Position numbers and translations under genes: made by a program. This document shows, one piece after another, positions 32,312 through 40,945 of a stretch of DNA of 43,324 bases (positions within the stretch are counted from its first letter, which is position 1; each line of letters starts with the position of its first letter). Below the pieces are notes generated by a model. The model did no database searches. It was given only the letters and a program-made list of their open reading frames with translations, and was not told the DNA's origin. The stretch spans positions 1 to 43,324 of the forward strand of contig JBAXQM010000023.1 of assembly GCA_037131735.1 (NCBI GenBank), written 5' to 3'. Source of the DNA: CAIUPE01 sp037131735 (lineage in GTDB: Bacteria; Pseudomonadota; Alphaproteobacteria; Rhizobiales; Beijerinckiaceae).

Positions 32312-33868
32312 TCAATACCACGCATCCGGTACCGCTGCCTTTTTCGCGTCAATCACCGCGCGCAACTCTTCATCTTTTGCTTGATCGAGTTCCGGCGCTT
32401 GATATTCGGCAAGGATCTTCTTCCATTTGCGATTGGCGCGCTTTTGAATATCGAGCGATCCTTCATCCTGCCATTGCTCGAAGGAGTTATTGTCGGATGT
32501 TTCGAAATCATAAAACGCCGTTTCATAATTCCGCATCGTGTGAGCGGAGCCCAAGAAATGTTTACCCGGTTCCACTTCTTGAAACGCATCATGCGCCAGT
32601 GCGTTTTCATCCGTTGGCAGATTGCCGGCAATGACGTGATAGGCTCCGCATTGCTCGACATCCATGATGAATTTTTCATAAGACATCGAGAGCGCGCCCT
32701 CTGCCCACCCTGCGGCATGGAGAATAAAATGCGCGCCGCATAAAAATGCGGGCCACATCGAATTGGCGCTTTCGTAAGCGGCTTGCGCATCGGGAATTTT
32801 CGACGCGCACAAATTGCCGCCGCAGCGCAGTGGTACACCCAAGCGGCGTGCGAGTTGGCCGATCGCGAAATAGCCGAGCGCGGGTTCCGGTGTGCCGAAT
32901 GTCGGCGCGCCGGATTTCAACGACATAGATGAGAGGAAGTTGCCGAGAATCGCAGGCGCGCCCGGACGCTCCAATTGCGTGAGCGCCACGCATACCATCG
33001 CTTCAGCAAAACATTGCGCGAGCGCACCAGCGGTTGTCACCGGACCCATCGCACCGCCCAAAATGAATGGCACGCAGACAGCGGCTTGATTGGCCGCCGC
33101 ATAGGTGCGGATGACGCGGCTCGCTTCACCATCAAGCACGAGCGGCGAATTTGTGTTCACATTGCCGAGAATGACGCAGTTCTTGTCGACAAAATCTTCG
33201 CCAAACAACACGCGGCAAAGCTCGATGGATTCAGCTGCACGCGGCGCGGTCGTTACCGAGCCCATAAAGGCTTTGTCGGAATATTTGATATGCGAATAGA
33301 CCATCTCGAGATGGCGCTTATTCACCGGCAGATCAACCGGCTCGCATACGGTGCCGCCCGAATGATGCAGATAGGGCGTCGAATAAGCGAGCTTGATGAA
33401 ATTCTGGAAGTCTTCAATCGTGCCATAGCGACGGCCTTTGTCGATATCGGTCACAAAGGGAGAGCCATAGGCAGGTGAGAATACTGTATTGCTTCCCCCA
33501 ATCACAACACTGCGTGCGGGGTTGCGAGCGTGTTGGGTAAATTCACGCGGTGTGGTCTTTTGAATAATCGAACGGATTAGCCCACGCGGAAAGCGCATGC
33601 GTTGTCCATCGACACTTGCGCCAGCCTTTTTGAAGAGCGCAATCGCTTCGTCATCGCCACGAATTTCAAAGCCGATTTCTTCGAGAATTCGATCCGCTTC
33701 ATTTTCGAGCGCAACGAGCCCCTCCTCGCTCAGCATTTCATAAGGCGGGATCAGGCGTTTGATATAAGCGGGTGCGGCTTGACCGCCACGGCTTTTCTGG
33801 CGGGCATCGCGGCCGCCTGAACGTGTGCGACGGGGAGCGGACTCATTCACCGTTTCTGTGACCGACAT
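32312..33868 (-). CDS. MttB-family (non-pyrrolysine) quaternary amine methyltransferase, paralog 2
   Basis: This 518-residue enzyme is clearly paralogous to the one at 26168-27718, sharing long identical stretches such as HHSGGTVCEPVDLPVNKRH and SYEKFIMD. No in-frame amber codon occurs; it ends with TAA. It should methylate a Co(I) corrinoid from a quaternary amine. Its neighbours differ from those of paralog 1: a choline dehydrogenase-like gene upstream and the StcD-like gene downstream, so proline betaine is a plausible substrate, as for MtpB. There is no corrinoid gene in its operon, so it must use the carrier at 22483-23172 or one outside the window. The N-terminal 30 residues are Arg/Gly-rich. 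The GGGAGGG ribosome site is strong. Confidence 0.92.
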   Translation of the reverse strand: MSVTETVNESAPRRTRSGGRDARQKSRGGQAAPAYIKRLIPPYEMLSEEGLVALENEADRILEEIGFEIRGDDEAIALFKKAGASVDGQRMRFPRGLIRSIIQKTTPREFTQHARNPARSVVIGGSNTVFSPAYGSPFVTDIDKGRRYGTIEDFQNFIKLAYSTPYLHHSGGTVCEPVDLPVNKRHLEMVYSHIKYSDKAFMGSVTTAPRAAESIELCRVLFGEDFVDKNCVILGNVNTNSPLVLDGEASRVIRTYAAANQAAVCVPFILGGAMGPVTTAGALAQCFAEAMVCVALTQLERPGAPAILGNFLSSMSLKSGAPTFGTPEPALGYFAIGQLARRLGVPLRCGGNLCASKIPDAQAAYESANSMWPAFLCGAHFILHAAGWAEGALSMSYEKFIMDVEQCGAYHVIAGNLPTDENALAHDAFQEVEPGKHFLGSAHTMRNYETAFYDFETSDNNSFEQWQDEGSLDIQKRANRKWKKILAEYQAPELDQAKDEELRAVIDAKKAAVPDAWY

Positions 33869-33978
33869 ATCCCACCCTCCCCGTTACTCATACCCTTTTG
33901 CACGGCCGCCTTCATGTGCAGTCCGCTCTCGGTTCTCATCTTTACTTGAATCAAGCCAATATAAAACTTGAAAAATAT

Positions 33979-35640
33979 TCACCGTTGCGCGGTCAGCCAA
34001 TTATCCGGCTTGAAATAAGGCGCATTGGATGAGGGTAAGGGCGTGCGGCCAAGAATGATATCAGAGGCTTTCTCACCCATCATAATAGCGGGGGCATTGA
34101 GATTGCCTGTTGTGACTCGAGGCATGATTGATGTGTCGACAATATGAAGGCCCTCGACACCAATGACTTTCGTTTCCGGATCAACAACCGCCATTGGATC
34201 ATCAACAGCACCCATCTTGCACGTGCCGCAGGGATGATACGCACTCTCCACCTTCTTTTTTAAGAAGGCATCAATCTCGGCATCGGTTTGAACGCGCGCT
34301 CCCGGTTGCAGCTCTTCACCGCGATAGGGATCGAAGGCCGCTTGCGCAAAAATCTCGCGCGTTAACCGCACACTCGCACGCATTTCAATCCAGTCTTCTT
34401 CATGACTCATATAATTGAAGCACACGCGCGGCTTATCGAGCGGATCGGGCGAACGTAATCGTACCCAACCGCGACTCTTTGAACGCATCGACCCCACATG
34501 AACTTGGAATCCATGCGCTTCCGCTTTCACACTGCCATCATAGGCAATCGCGGCGGGCAAGAAGTGATATTGAATATCGGCATAAGGCACACCGGGGCGT
34601 GAGCGAATAAAGCCGCAGCTTTCAAAGTGATTGGTGCCACCCAACCCCGTTTTGAAAAAGAACCACCGCGCGCCAATCAACAATTTACCGAGCGGATTCA
34701 TCCATGAATAAAGCGTCACAGGCTTCGTGCAGGCCTGCTGAAAATAGAATTCAAGATGATCCTGCAAATTCTCGCCCACACCCGGACGATCCGCAAAAAC
34801 GGAAATGCCCTGCGAACGCAATTCCTCTGCTGGTCCAATGCCTGACAGTTTTAAAAGCTGTGGCGAGTTGATCGGTCCGCCTGCGAGAATCACTGCACGG
34901 TGGGCGCGGAGTGTTATCACATCACTCCCGCGACGATATTCGACACCGACTGCACGACGACCTTCAAAGAGAATCCGCGTCACTTGCGCGTTGGTAACGA
35001 GCTCGAGATTCGCGCGCTTCAATGCCGGTCTTAGATACGCAGAAGCCGTGCTCCAACGCTTGCCCTTATGGATCGTGCGATCCATCCGGCCGAAACCTTC
35101 TTGGCGATAGCCATTCACATCACTCGTTGCGGCGTAGCCCGCTTGCTCGGCCGCTTTGACGAAAATCGAATAAAGCGGATTTCTCATCGGGCCGTAGCTG
35201 GTATGAAGCGGACCGTCGCCGCCGCGATAATCATCGCCGCCTTCGGCGCGTGATTCGGCGCGCTTAAAATAAGGGAGCACATGGCGGTAACCCCAGCCTT
35301 GCGCGCCCATCTCTTCCCAGCCGTCGTAATCCTGCGGATTGCCGCGAATATAGACCATGCCATTGACGGAGGAGCCGCCACCGATCACCCGGCCGCGCGG
35401 CAAATCCATAATCCGACCATCGAGATGGGGTTCGGGCTCTGTGTGATAGCCCCAGCTATATTTTGACATCCCCATCGGGATCGAAAGGGCGGTCGGCATA
35501 TCGATAAAAATGGAGCGGTCGCTGCCGCCGGCCTCGAGAACCGCGACGCGATGGGACCCATCCGCACTCAACCTATCGGCGAGAACACTGCCCGCCGAGC
35601 CCGCGCCGATAATGACAAAATCCGCTTCCTGAAGGGACAT
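33979..35640 (-). CDS. betA: GMC oxidoreductase, choline dehydrogenase-like (BetA type)
   Basis: This FAD-dependent alcohol dehydrogenase of about 553 residues has the N-terminal dinucleotide fold VIIGAGSAGSVLADRL, the GMC signature PRGRVIGGGSSVNGM and the C-terminal active-site region AYHPCGTCKMG with the catalytic histidine, plus TGNLNAPAIMMGEK. Choline dehydrogenase oxidises choline to betaine aldehyde and on to glycine betaine at the membrane. The ATG at 35640 gives the normal BetA length; an upstream frame to 35847 is not supported. It is divergent from the choline importer choXWV, which supports choline as substrate, but BetA-like GMC enzymes vary. Neither betB nor betI is in the window. 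Confidence 0.82.
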   Translation of the reverse strand: MSLQEADFVIIGAGSAGSVLADRLSADGSHRVAVLEAGGSDRSIFIDMPTALSIPMGMSKYSWGYHTEPEPHLDGRIMDLPRGRVIGGGSSVNGMVYIRGNPQDYDGWEEMGAQGWGYRHVLPYFKRAESRAEGGDDYRGGDGPLHTSYGPMRNPLYSIFVKAAEQAGYAATSDVNGYRQEGFGRMDRTIHKGKRWSTASAYLRPALKRANLELVTNAQVTRILFEGRRAVGVEYRRGSDVITLRAHRAVILAGGPINSPQLLKLSGIGPAEELRSQGISVFADRPGVGENLQDHLEFYFQQACTKPVTLYSWMNPLGKLLIGARWFFFKTGLGGTNHFESCGFIRSRPGVPYADIQYHFLPAAIAYDGSVKAEAHGFQVHVGSMRSKSRGWVRLRSPDPLDKPRVCFNYMSHEEDWIEMRASVRLTREIFAQAAFDPYRGEELQPGARVQTDAEIDAFLKKKVESAYHPCGTCKMGAVDDPMAVVDPETKVIGVEGLHIVDTSIMPRVTTGNLNAPAIMMGEKASDIILGRTPLPSSNAPYFKPDNWLTAQR

Positions 35641-35884
35641 TGAGCGACCCTGACCTCTTTCTGGCGAGAATTTCAGTTTGAACAGAATAGCCGACGGCGT
35701 GGCAATCCCCGCCAGAAACCGACACGAAGTTGAGTTTATGCGTCGGCTTTCAGAAAGGGGGTGACAAAAGACGTGCCAGATTGTTTGATGTTCTAGATGG
35801 CTGTCGGTCACCCAAAGCGGGGCTGATGGCACGAAACTGGGGGCCAAAAAACGGCCCGGACAATTAGATGGGAGATCACGTCAC
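35641..35884. promoter_or_regulatory. Divergent regulatory region between betA and choX
   Basis: These 244 bases separate two divergent operons for choline handling and should contain both promoters. Visible structure: GGGTGAC (35759-35765) and GTCACCC (35807-35813) are inverted copies 41 bases apart, and GGGCC/GGCCC forms a short hairpin just upstream of the choX ribosome site GGGAG (35871-35875). No BetI-type palindrome could be assigned with confidence. Confidence 0.4.
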
Positions 35885-36847
35885 ATGCGTTCAAATGTCA
35901 TGCGTTCGAAATTTTCAGGGATCCTAATCGGCGCGGTTGCGGCGTTGTGTGTACCGACCCTCGCGCTCGCGAAAGAAGCGAGCTCCTGCAAAACCGTGCG
36001 CTTTTCGGATGTGGGCTGGACCGACATCACCGCCACGACAGCGGCGACGAGCGAAGTGCTCAAGGGCTTGGGCTATACGGCTAAGACCGAAGTGCTCTCG
36101 GTTCCTGTGACTTACACCTCGATGAAGAACAAAAAGATCGACGTGTTCCTTGGCAATTGGATGCCGACCATGGAAGCCGATCGCAAGCCTTATGTTGATA
36201 AGAAGCAAGTTGAAGTAATCGGTGCCAATCTTGAAGGCGCGAAATATACGCTCGCTGTTCCGGACTACACCTATGAAGCGGGCATCAAGAGCTTTGCTGA
36301 CATTGCCAAAATGAAAGACAAGCTCGCTGGCAAGATTTATGGCATTGAGCCGGGCAATGACGGCAATCGTCTGATCCTCGACATGGTCAAGGACAATAAG
36401 TTTGACCTCAAGGGCTTTGAGCTCGTTGAATCAAGCGAGCAAGGCATGCTCGCCGAAGTGGAACGCGCCACGAAGAAAAACGAGCACATCGTCTTCCTCG
36501 GCTGGGAACCGCATCCGATGAACACCAAATTCAAGCTCAAATATCTTGAAGGCGGCGACGATGTCTTTGGTCCAAATTTTGGTGGTGCCACCGTGTTCAC
36601 CAATACACGTGCCGGCTACACGAAAGATTGCCCGAATGTTGGCCAGCTCTTGAAGAACCTGACCTTCACGCTGACCATGGAAAATGAAATCATGGGCAAG
36701 ATCCTCTTCGATAAAGAAGATGCCAACAAAGCCGCCGCTGCATGGCTCAAAGCCAATCCCGCGGTGCTCGACAAATGGCTTGACGGCGTCACAACGCTTG
36801 ATGGCAAGCCAGGCTTGCCTGCTGTGAAGGCGTCTTTGGGACTTTGA
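35885..36847 (+). CDS. choX: Choline ABC transporter substrate-binding protein
   Basis: This periplasmic binding protein of 320 residues begins with a signal peptide (hydrophobic 12-28, likely cut after ALA at 29). The ligand cage aromatic residues of ChoX are visible in DVGWTD, GNWMP, DYTYE and GWEPHPM, matching the four-aromatic box that binds the trimethylammonium group. Two cysteines (SSCKT and KDCPN) could form the disulfide known in this family. It is the first gene of choXWV. A long TAGGG-type hairpin follows eight bases after its stop, which should stabilise the binding-protein part of the mRNA and raise its level relative to the membrane parts. Confidence 0.93.
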   Translation: MRSNVMRSKFSGILIGAVAALCVPTLALAKEASSCKTVRFSDVGWTDITATTAATSEVLKGLGYTAKTEVLSVPVTYTSMKNKKIDVFLGNWMPTMEADRKPYVDKKQVEVIGANLEGAKYTLAVPDYTYEAGIKSFADIAKMKDKLAGKIYGIEPGNDGNRLILDMVKDNKFDLKGFELVESSEQGMLAEVERATKKNEHIVFLGWEPHPMNTKFKLKYLEGGDDVFGPNFGGATVFTNTRAGYTKDCPNVGQLLKNLTFTLTMENEIMGKILFDKEDANKAAAAWLKANPAVLDKWLDGVTTLDGKPGLPAVKASLGL

Positions 36848-36855
36848 TCCAGAAA

Positions 36856-36924
36856 TTAGGGTGTAGGGTTTAGGGCGTAGGGTGTCGTTTTTCTGCACCC
36901 TAATCCCTAAGCCCTACACCCTTA
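36856..36924 (+). repeat. TAGGG-rich imperfect palindrome, copy 2 (after choX)
   Basis: The left arm (36856-36884) and right arm (36896-36924) pair at 25 of 29 positions, with one of the four mismatches a G-T, around a T-rich loop. Both arms are made of TAGGG/CCCTA units like TGTAGGG and TTAGGG. It begins eight bases after the choX stop and precedes choW, in the same setting as the copy after aceA (10711-10777). A separate GCGTCA/TGACGC hairpin follows at 36931-36950. Confidence 0.8.
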
Positions 36925-36984
36925 CCAAAAGCGTCACCACAAGATGACGCAACATCAAAAAATAAAATTGGGACAACCACGCTA

Positions 36985-37842
36985 ATGGATGAGTGGATCA
37001 CCTCGTCGAAGTTGCCGCTCGGTTCAGTGATCGAGAGCTGGGTCACGGTGCTCACTGATCAAGGGCAAGATGTCTTTGATGCCATCTCGACCGTTATTGG
37101 CACTGGCATAGACAGTGTAACAGCTGTCCTCCAAGCGATTCCTGCATCACTCTTTATTCTCGCTTTTGCGCTGTTTGTATATTGGCTGCATCGTTCACTT
37201 ATTCTCGCTCTCGGTTCGGCGCTTGCGCTTTTGTTGATTGCCAATCTCGGCTATTGGGCCGCGACGATGGAGACTCTGTCTCTCGTTGTTTCATCAACAC
37301 TCGTTTCGGTGATTATCGGCGTGCCGCTTGGCATCGCTTCGGCACATCGGCCGTGGCTTTATACTGCGCTGCGCCCGCTTCTCGATTTGATGCAGACGAT
37401 CCCGACCTTTGTTTATCTTATTCCCACTCTAATTTTGTTTGGTCTCGGCGTTGTACCAGGGCTTATTTCAACGGTGATCTTTGCGATCCCGGCACCCATC
37501 CGACTGACACATCTCGGTATTACGGCCGTGCCGAAACATTTGATTGAAGCGGGTGAAAGTTTCGGTGCCACAAAACGGCAATTGCTTTGGAAAGTTGAAA
37601 TTCCTTCTGCACTACCCACGATCATGGCTGGGATCACACAATGCATCATGCTGTCGCTCTCGATGGTGGTGATTGCAGCGCTTGTGGGTGCGGGTGGACT
37701 CGGGAAACCGGTCGTGCGCGCATTGAACTCCGTCAATATCGGTATGGGGTTTGAAGCCGGTCTTGCGATTGTCATTCTCGCCATCATTCTCGACCGTGTT
37801 TGCAAACTTCCTGAAGACAAAAAACAAGGTGGCACGAAATGA
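36985..37842 (+). CDS. choW: Choline ABC transporter permease
   Basis: This 285-residue membrane protein of the ProW/OpuAB family has about six to seven hydrophobic helices from residue 50 on. It carries the cytoplasmic EAA loop (IEAGESFGATKRQLLWKVEI), which contacts the ATPase. It forms the membrane channel for choline captured by ChoX. The start lacks a close ribosome site (GGGA lies about 13 bases upstream), so expression may be lower than choX. The 137-base gap from choX holds the TAGGG palindrome. Its stop overlaps the choV start (ATGA), showing translational coupling. Confidence 0.93.
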   Translation: MDEWITSSKLPLGSVIESWVTVLTDQGQDVFDAISTVIGTGIDSVTAVLQAIPASLFILAFALFVYWLHRSLILALGSALALLLIANLGYWAATMETLSLVVSSTLVSVIIGVPLGIASAHRPWLYTALRPLLDLMQTIPTFVYLIPTLILFGLGVVPGLISTVIFAIPAPIRLTHLGITAVPKHLIEAGESFGATKRQLLWKVEIPSALPTIMAGITQCIMLSLSMVVIAALVGAGGLGKPVVRALNSVNIGMGFEAGLAIVILAIILDRVCKLPEDKKQGGTK

Positions 37843-39020
37843 GCCATATTGTTTTTGAAAATGTCGATATTGTCTTTGGTGATGCCCAAAAAAATGCGCT
37901 CGCAAAACTCGATCAGGGCGGCACGCGCGATGAGATTCTGAAATCAACAGGATCAGTGATTGGCGTTGCCGGTGCGTCGTTGACGGTTGAAGAAGGCGAG
38001 ATCTGCGTGTTGATGGGGCTATCGGGCTCCGGCAAATCGACCCTTTTGCGCGCGGTGAACGGCCTCAATAAGGTCGCGCGTGGCAAAGTGATGCTGAAAC
38101 ATCGCGGCGCGATGGTGGATATCGCAAAGATTGATGCTGACACCTTGCGGGCGGTGCGCACCGAAAGTGTCGCAATGGTGTTCCAGCAATTTGCATTGCT
38201 GCCGTGGCGCACGGTGAAAGACAATGTCGGCTTCGGGCTTGAACTCAAAGGCATGGGCAAAACCGAGCGCGATGCAATTGTCGATCAAAAGCTCAAAATG
38301 GTGCAGCTCGACCCCTGGGCGCAAAAATATGCGCATGAACTCTCAGGCGGCATGCAACAACGCGTGGGCCTTGCGCGCGCTTTCGCAACCGATGCAAGCC
38401 TGCTGCTGATGGACGAGCCTTTCTCGGCGCTTGATCCGCTCATCCGCACGAAATTGCAGGATGAATTGTTATCGCTGCAAAAGAATTTGAAGAAGACGAT
38501 TCTCTTTGTCAGCCATGATCTTGATGAAGCGATGAAGATCGGTAATCGCATCGCGATTATGGAAGGTGGACGCATTGTGCAATGGGGCACGCCTGAAGAT
38601 ATTATCTTGCGTCCGGCCAATGAATATGTCGCCGAATTTGTGGCGCATATGAATCCGCTGAATGTGGTCCGCGCGCGTTCGATCATGCGCCCGCTTGCAA
38701 ATTGTGCACATGAAGGCACGCGTTATTTCATCGATGACGAGCGCAAAGCGTCGATTACCGTTGATTCATCTGGCAGACCTCATGCGGCGATGATTGAGGG
38801 CGTTGAGGCGCCGCTTCTGCACATTGAAGCCGATGGAGTGATTCCGAACAATGCGAAGATTGGCATTGCCATCGCCTCGCCCGATATAACACTCAAATCG
38901 GCCATCGCCTTACGCCAGACTTGCGGCCATGGTTTGGGTTTTGTCGATGGCCAAGGCCATCTCATCGGCCTCTGCGATGACAGCGATATTTTCAGCGGCT
39001 TGCTGCGCGAGAAGCGCTAA
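37839..39020 (+). CDS. choV: Choline ABC transporter ATP-binding protein
   Basis: The 393-residue ATPase of the ProV/OpuAA family contains Walker A GLSGSGKST (60-68), Q-loop in VFQQFALLPWRTV, signature LSGGMQQRVGLARA, Walker B LLLMDEPFSALD and the H-loop in FVSHDLDEA. The C-terminal 110 residues form a regulatory region that resembles a reduced CBS-type domain. It powers choline or related betaine import with ChoW and ChoX. The stop overlaps by three bases the stop of the convergent Cys-rich gene. Confidence 0.94.
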   Translation: MSHIVFENVDIVFGDAQKNALAKLDQGGTRDEILKSTGSVIGVAGASLTVEEGEICVLMGLSGSGKSTLLRAVNGLNKVARGKVMLKHRGAMVDIAKIDADTLRAVRTESVAMVFQQFALLPWRTVKDNVGFGLELKGMGKTERDAIVDQKLKMVQLDPWAQKYAHELSGGMQQRVGLARAFATDASLLLMDEPFSALDPLIRTKLQDELLSLQKNLKKTILFVSHDLDEAMKIGNRIAIMEGGRIVQWGTPEDIILRPANEYVAEFVAHMNPLNVVRARSIMRPLANCAHEGTRYFIDDERKASITVDSSGRPHAAMIEGVEAPLLHIEADGVIPNNAKIGIAIASPDITLKSAIALRQTCGHGLGFVDGQGHLIGLCDDSDIFSGLLREKR

Positions 39021-39235
39021 GCCACTTTCGGCCCCAAGCCCTTGGCTTTGAGTTCCAAGGCATAAGCCTTGAGACAGGCGGGACAAAGGCAATCCGACGG
39101 TCCGCCCTCGGTTGTCAACGGCAAGCGAAACTCCTCTTGACCACACCAGCACGGACCGCCGAGCGTACAGGTGAAGGGTGCACCACAGCGCTCGCAGGCC
39201 ATGGGACGATCACCTTTCTTTCGTTCTTCGGCCAT
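39017..39235 (-). CDS. Small cysteine-rich CWC protein
   Basis: The 72-residue protein has the pattern C-x2-C-x5-C-x5-CWC (CERCGAPFTCTLGGPCWC) and then DCLCPAC, i.e. seven to eight cysteines likely binding zinc. It matches the Cys_rich_CWC family, small bacterial proteins of unknown role. The ATG at 39235 is chosen because a GGGAGGG ribosome site lies directly upstream. It is convergent with choV and shares three bases with its stop. No link with transport is evident. Confidence 0.8.
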   Translation of the reverse strand: MAEERKKGDRPMACERCGAPFTCTLGGPCWCGQEEFRLPLTTEGGPSDCLCPACLKAYALELKAKGLGPKVA

Positions 39236-39456
39236 TAAACCCTCCCTTTTCACCGCAAACGGCATAGAGCCGCCAAGTCCTTGTCGCATCCTAGCCCGAC
39301 GGGGTCGGGCCCGGTCAATCCGACTCTGTTAAAAAGCCGCAAAATAGCGCGACGAATAATTGGGAATGGGCACCGCAATTTTGTAAAGAGCGTGCTGAGC
39401 CGATAAAGAGAAAACAAAGGCCGCCTGTGATGCGGTTTGAAAAGCGGGAGAGCATC

Positions 39457-40338
39457 ATGAATCAGGACGTCATCATCAGCTGCGCGATTACGGGCGCGGG
39501 CGACACAGTCGGCAAGCACCCGGCGATTCCGGTGACGCCTGAGCAGATTGCGGCCTCTGCGATTGAAGCCACCAAAGCGGGCGCGGCGATCGTCCATCTC
39601 CATGTGCGTGATGTGAAGACCGGCAAAGCGGGCCGCGATCTTGCGAATTACCGCGAAGCGGTGAAGCTCATCCGCGACTCGGGCGTGGATACCGTGCTCA
39701 ATCTCACGGCGGGCATGGGCGGCGATTTTTTCTTCGATCCCAAAAATCCGGCAACCGGAGGTGCGGGAACTGATATGGCGGATGCCGCCGAGCGCGTTGC
39801 GCATGTCGAAGAGCTTCGTCCGGAAATCTGCACTTTGGATTGCGGCTCTTTGAATTTCGGCAACGGCGCGTTTATCGCCACCGCCGATGTGTTGCGTGAG
39901 ATGGCCACGCGCATTCAAAAAGCGGGCGTGAAGCCCGAGATCGAAGCTTTTGAATTGGGTCATATCTGGCTTGCCAAACAATTGATGAGCGAAGGCCTGA
40001 TTGATGATCCGGCACTCTTCCAATTGTGCCTTGGCATTCCGTGGGGTGCGGAAGCCACGACCGAAGCGATGCTTGCCATGCGCAATCATTTGCCAGCCGG
40101 TTGCAACTGGGCGGGCTTTGCGATCGGCCGCAACCAGATGGCCTTCGTGGCGCAATCCGTATTGCTCGGCGGCAATGTGCGCGTTGGTCTTGAAGACAAT
40201 ATCTGGCTCGACAAGGGCGTTCCGGCTTCAAATGAATCGCTCGTGATGCGCGCGAAAGAAATCGTCAACCGCATGGGCGCGCGGACACTCTCGCCGGAAG
40301 AAGCGCGCAAGAAGTTGAATTTGAAGAAGCAGAAATGA
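39457..40338 (+). CDS. cdhC: 3-dehydrocarnitine cleavage enzyme (BKACE, DUF849)
   Basis: The 293-residue zinc enzyme of the beta-keto acid cleavage family shows VHLHVRD (His47 and His49, metal ligands), NLTAGMGG, EAFELGH and VRVGLEDN. Members condense a beta-keto acid with acetyl-CoA. CdhC-type ones turn 3-dehydrocarnitine into betainyl-CoA and acetoacetate. The partner gene, a hot-dog thioesterase overlapping by four bases, matches CdhB, so this specificity is likely. The ATG at 39457 follows GGGAG by six bases; upstream in-frame GTG/ATG codons at 39427-39432 lack a site. Carnitine dehydrogenase (CdhA) is not in the window. Confidence 0.85.
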   Translation: MNQDVIISCAITGAGDTVGKHPAIPVTPEQIAASAIEATKAGAAIVHLHVRDVKTGKAGRDLANYREAVKLIRDSGVDTVLNLTAGMGGDFFFDPKNPATGGAGTDMADAAERVAHVEELRPEICTLDCGSLNFGNGAFIATADVLREMATRIQKAGVKPEIEAFELGHIWLAKQLMSEGLIDDPALFQLCLGIPWGAEATTEAMLAMRNHLPAGCNWAGFAIGRNQMAFVAQSVLLGGNVRVGLEDNIWLDKGVPASNESLVMRAKEIVNRMGARTLSPEEARKKLNLKKQK

Positions 40339-40880
40339 GCGATACGCCGAAGCGTGTAACTGCGCCCTACGAAGGCATTCCCTTCAAAGGATGGGACGAG
40401 ACGGCGCCGATTCCGGCGCCGTTAACGCTGCATCACTGCATCGTAAAGCCCGAATGGACCGACTATAACGGCCATATGAGCGAGAGCATTTATCTGCTTG
40501 TGATGGGCGATCATTCGGATGCGTTCTTCCGCTTTTTCGGCATTGATGAAGCCTATCGTGCCACAGGATTTTCGCTCTACACGATTGAGACGCGCATCCA
40601 TAATTATCGCGAATGTTCGGAAGGTGACGCGCTTGAATTCTCGCTGACGCTGCTCGATCTTGATGAAAAACGGCTTCATATTTTCCACGAGATGCATAAT
40701 GCCAAGACGGGCGAATTGCTCGCCACCGGCGAACAGCTTTTGATGCATGTTGACATGAATGCCGGAAAAAGCGCCAAACTGCCGCCTGATCTCTATCATC
40801 GCTTGAGCCAGATTTTGAAAGCGCACGCAACTCTGCCGAAGCCGAAGACGGTGGGCACGGTGCTGGGTATTAGACGTTAA
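40335..40880 (+). CDS. cdhB: Betainyl-CoA thioesterase (hot-dog fold)
   Basis: This 181-residue 4HBT-type thioesterase has KPEWTDYNGHMSESIYL (about residues 37-53), the classical D-x-N-x-H-M segment of the hot-dog helix. In carnitine-degrading bacteria the CdhB enzyme hydrolyses betainyl-CoA to glycine betaine and CoA. In some Rhizobiales this domain is fused to carnitine dehydrogenase; here it stands alone and overlaps the cdhC stop (ATGA). Its product would feed the corrinoid demethylation operon in this same window. Confidence 0.82.
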   Translation: MSDTPKRVTAPYEGIPFKGWDETAPIPAPLTLHHCIVKPEWTDYNGHMSESIYLLVMGDHSDAFFRFFGIDEAYRATGFSLYTIETRIHNYRECSEGDALEFSLTLLDLDEKRLHIFHEMHNAKTGELLATGEQLLMHVDMNAGKSAKLPPDLYHRLSQILKAHATLPKPKTVGTVLGIRR

Positions 40881-40881
40881 A

Positions 40882-40927
40882 GCATGCGGCGAAACAGTGG
40901 ATACCGGTTTTTCGATAAACCGCATGC
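40882..40927. repeat. Rhizobiales-type palindromic intergenic repeat
   Basis: GCATGCGG (40882-40889) and CCGCATGC (40920-40927) are perfect inverted copies around an inner GTGGATACCGGTTTTTCG core. This arrangement, with outer CATGC arms and a GTGG-ACCGG-TTTTCG centre, recalls a short palindromic element scattered in intergenic spaces of many Rhizobiales genomes. Only this copy was seen in the window. Confidence 0.65.
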
Positions 40928-40945
40928 GACAAAGAAAGGCACATT

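Noticed and set aside
26168..33868. Pyrrolysine-containing MttB enzymes.
   Set aside because: Both genes are full length without any in-frame amber codon and end with TAA, so they are non-pyrrolysine members.
35759..35813. GGGTGAC/GTCACCC inverted repeat as a repressor operator between betA and choX.
   Set aside because: The arms are 41 bases apart and short, so chance is likely; kept only as a note in the intergenic entry.
39250..40155. Long open frame on the minus strand opposite cdhC.
   Set aside because: It mirrors the codon pattern of cdhC, has no ribosome site and a His/Arg-rich low-sense product; cdhC on the plus strand is clearly the gene.
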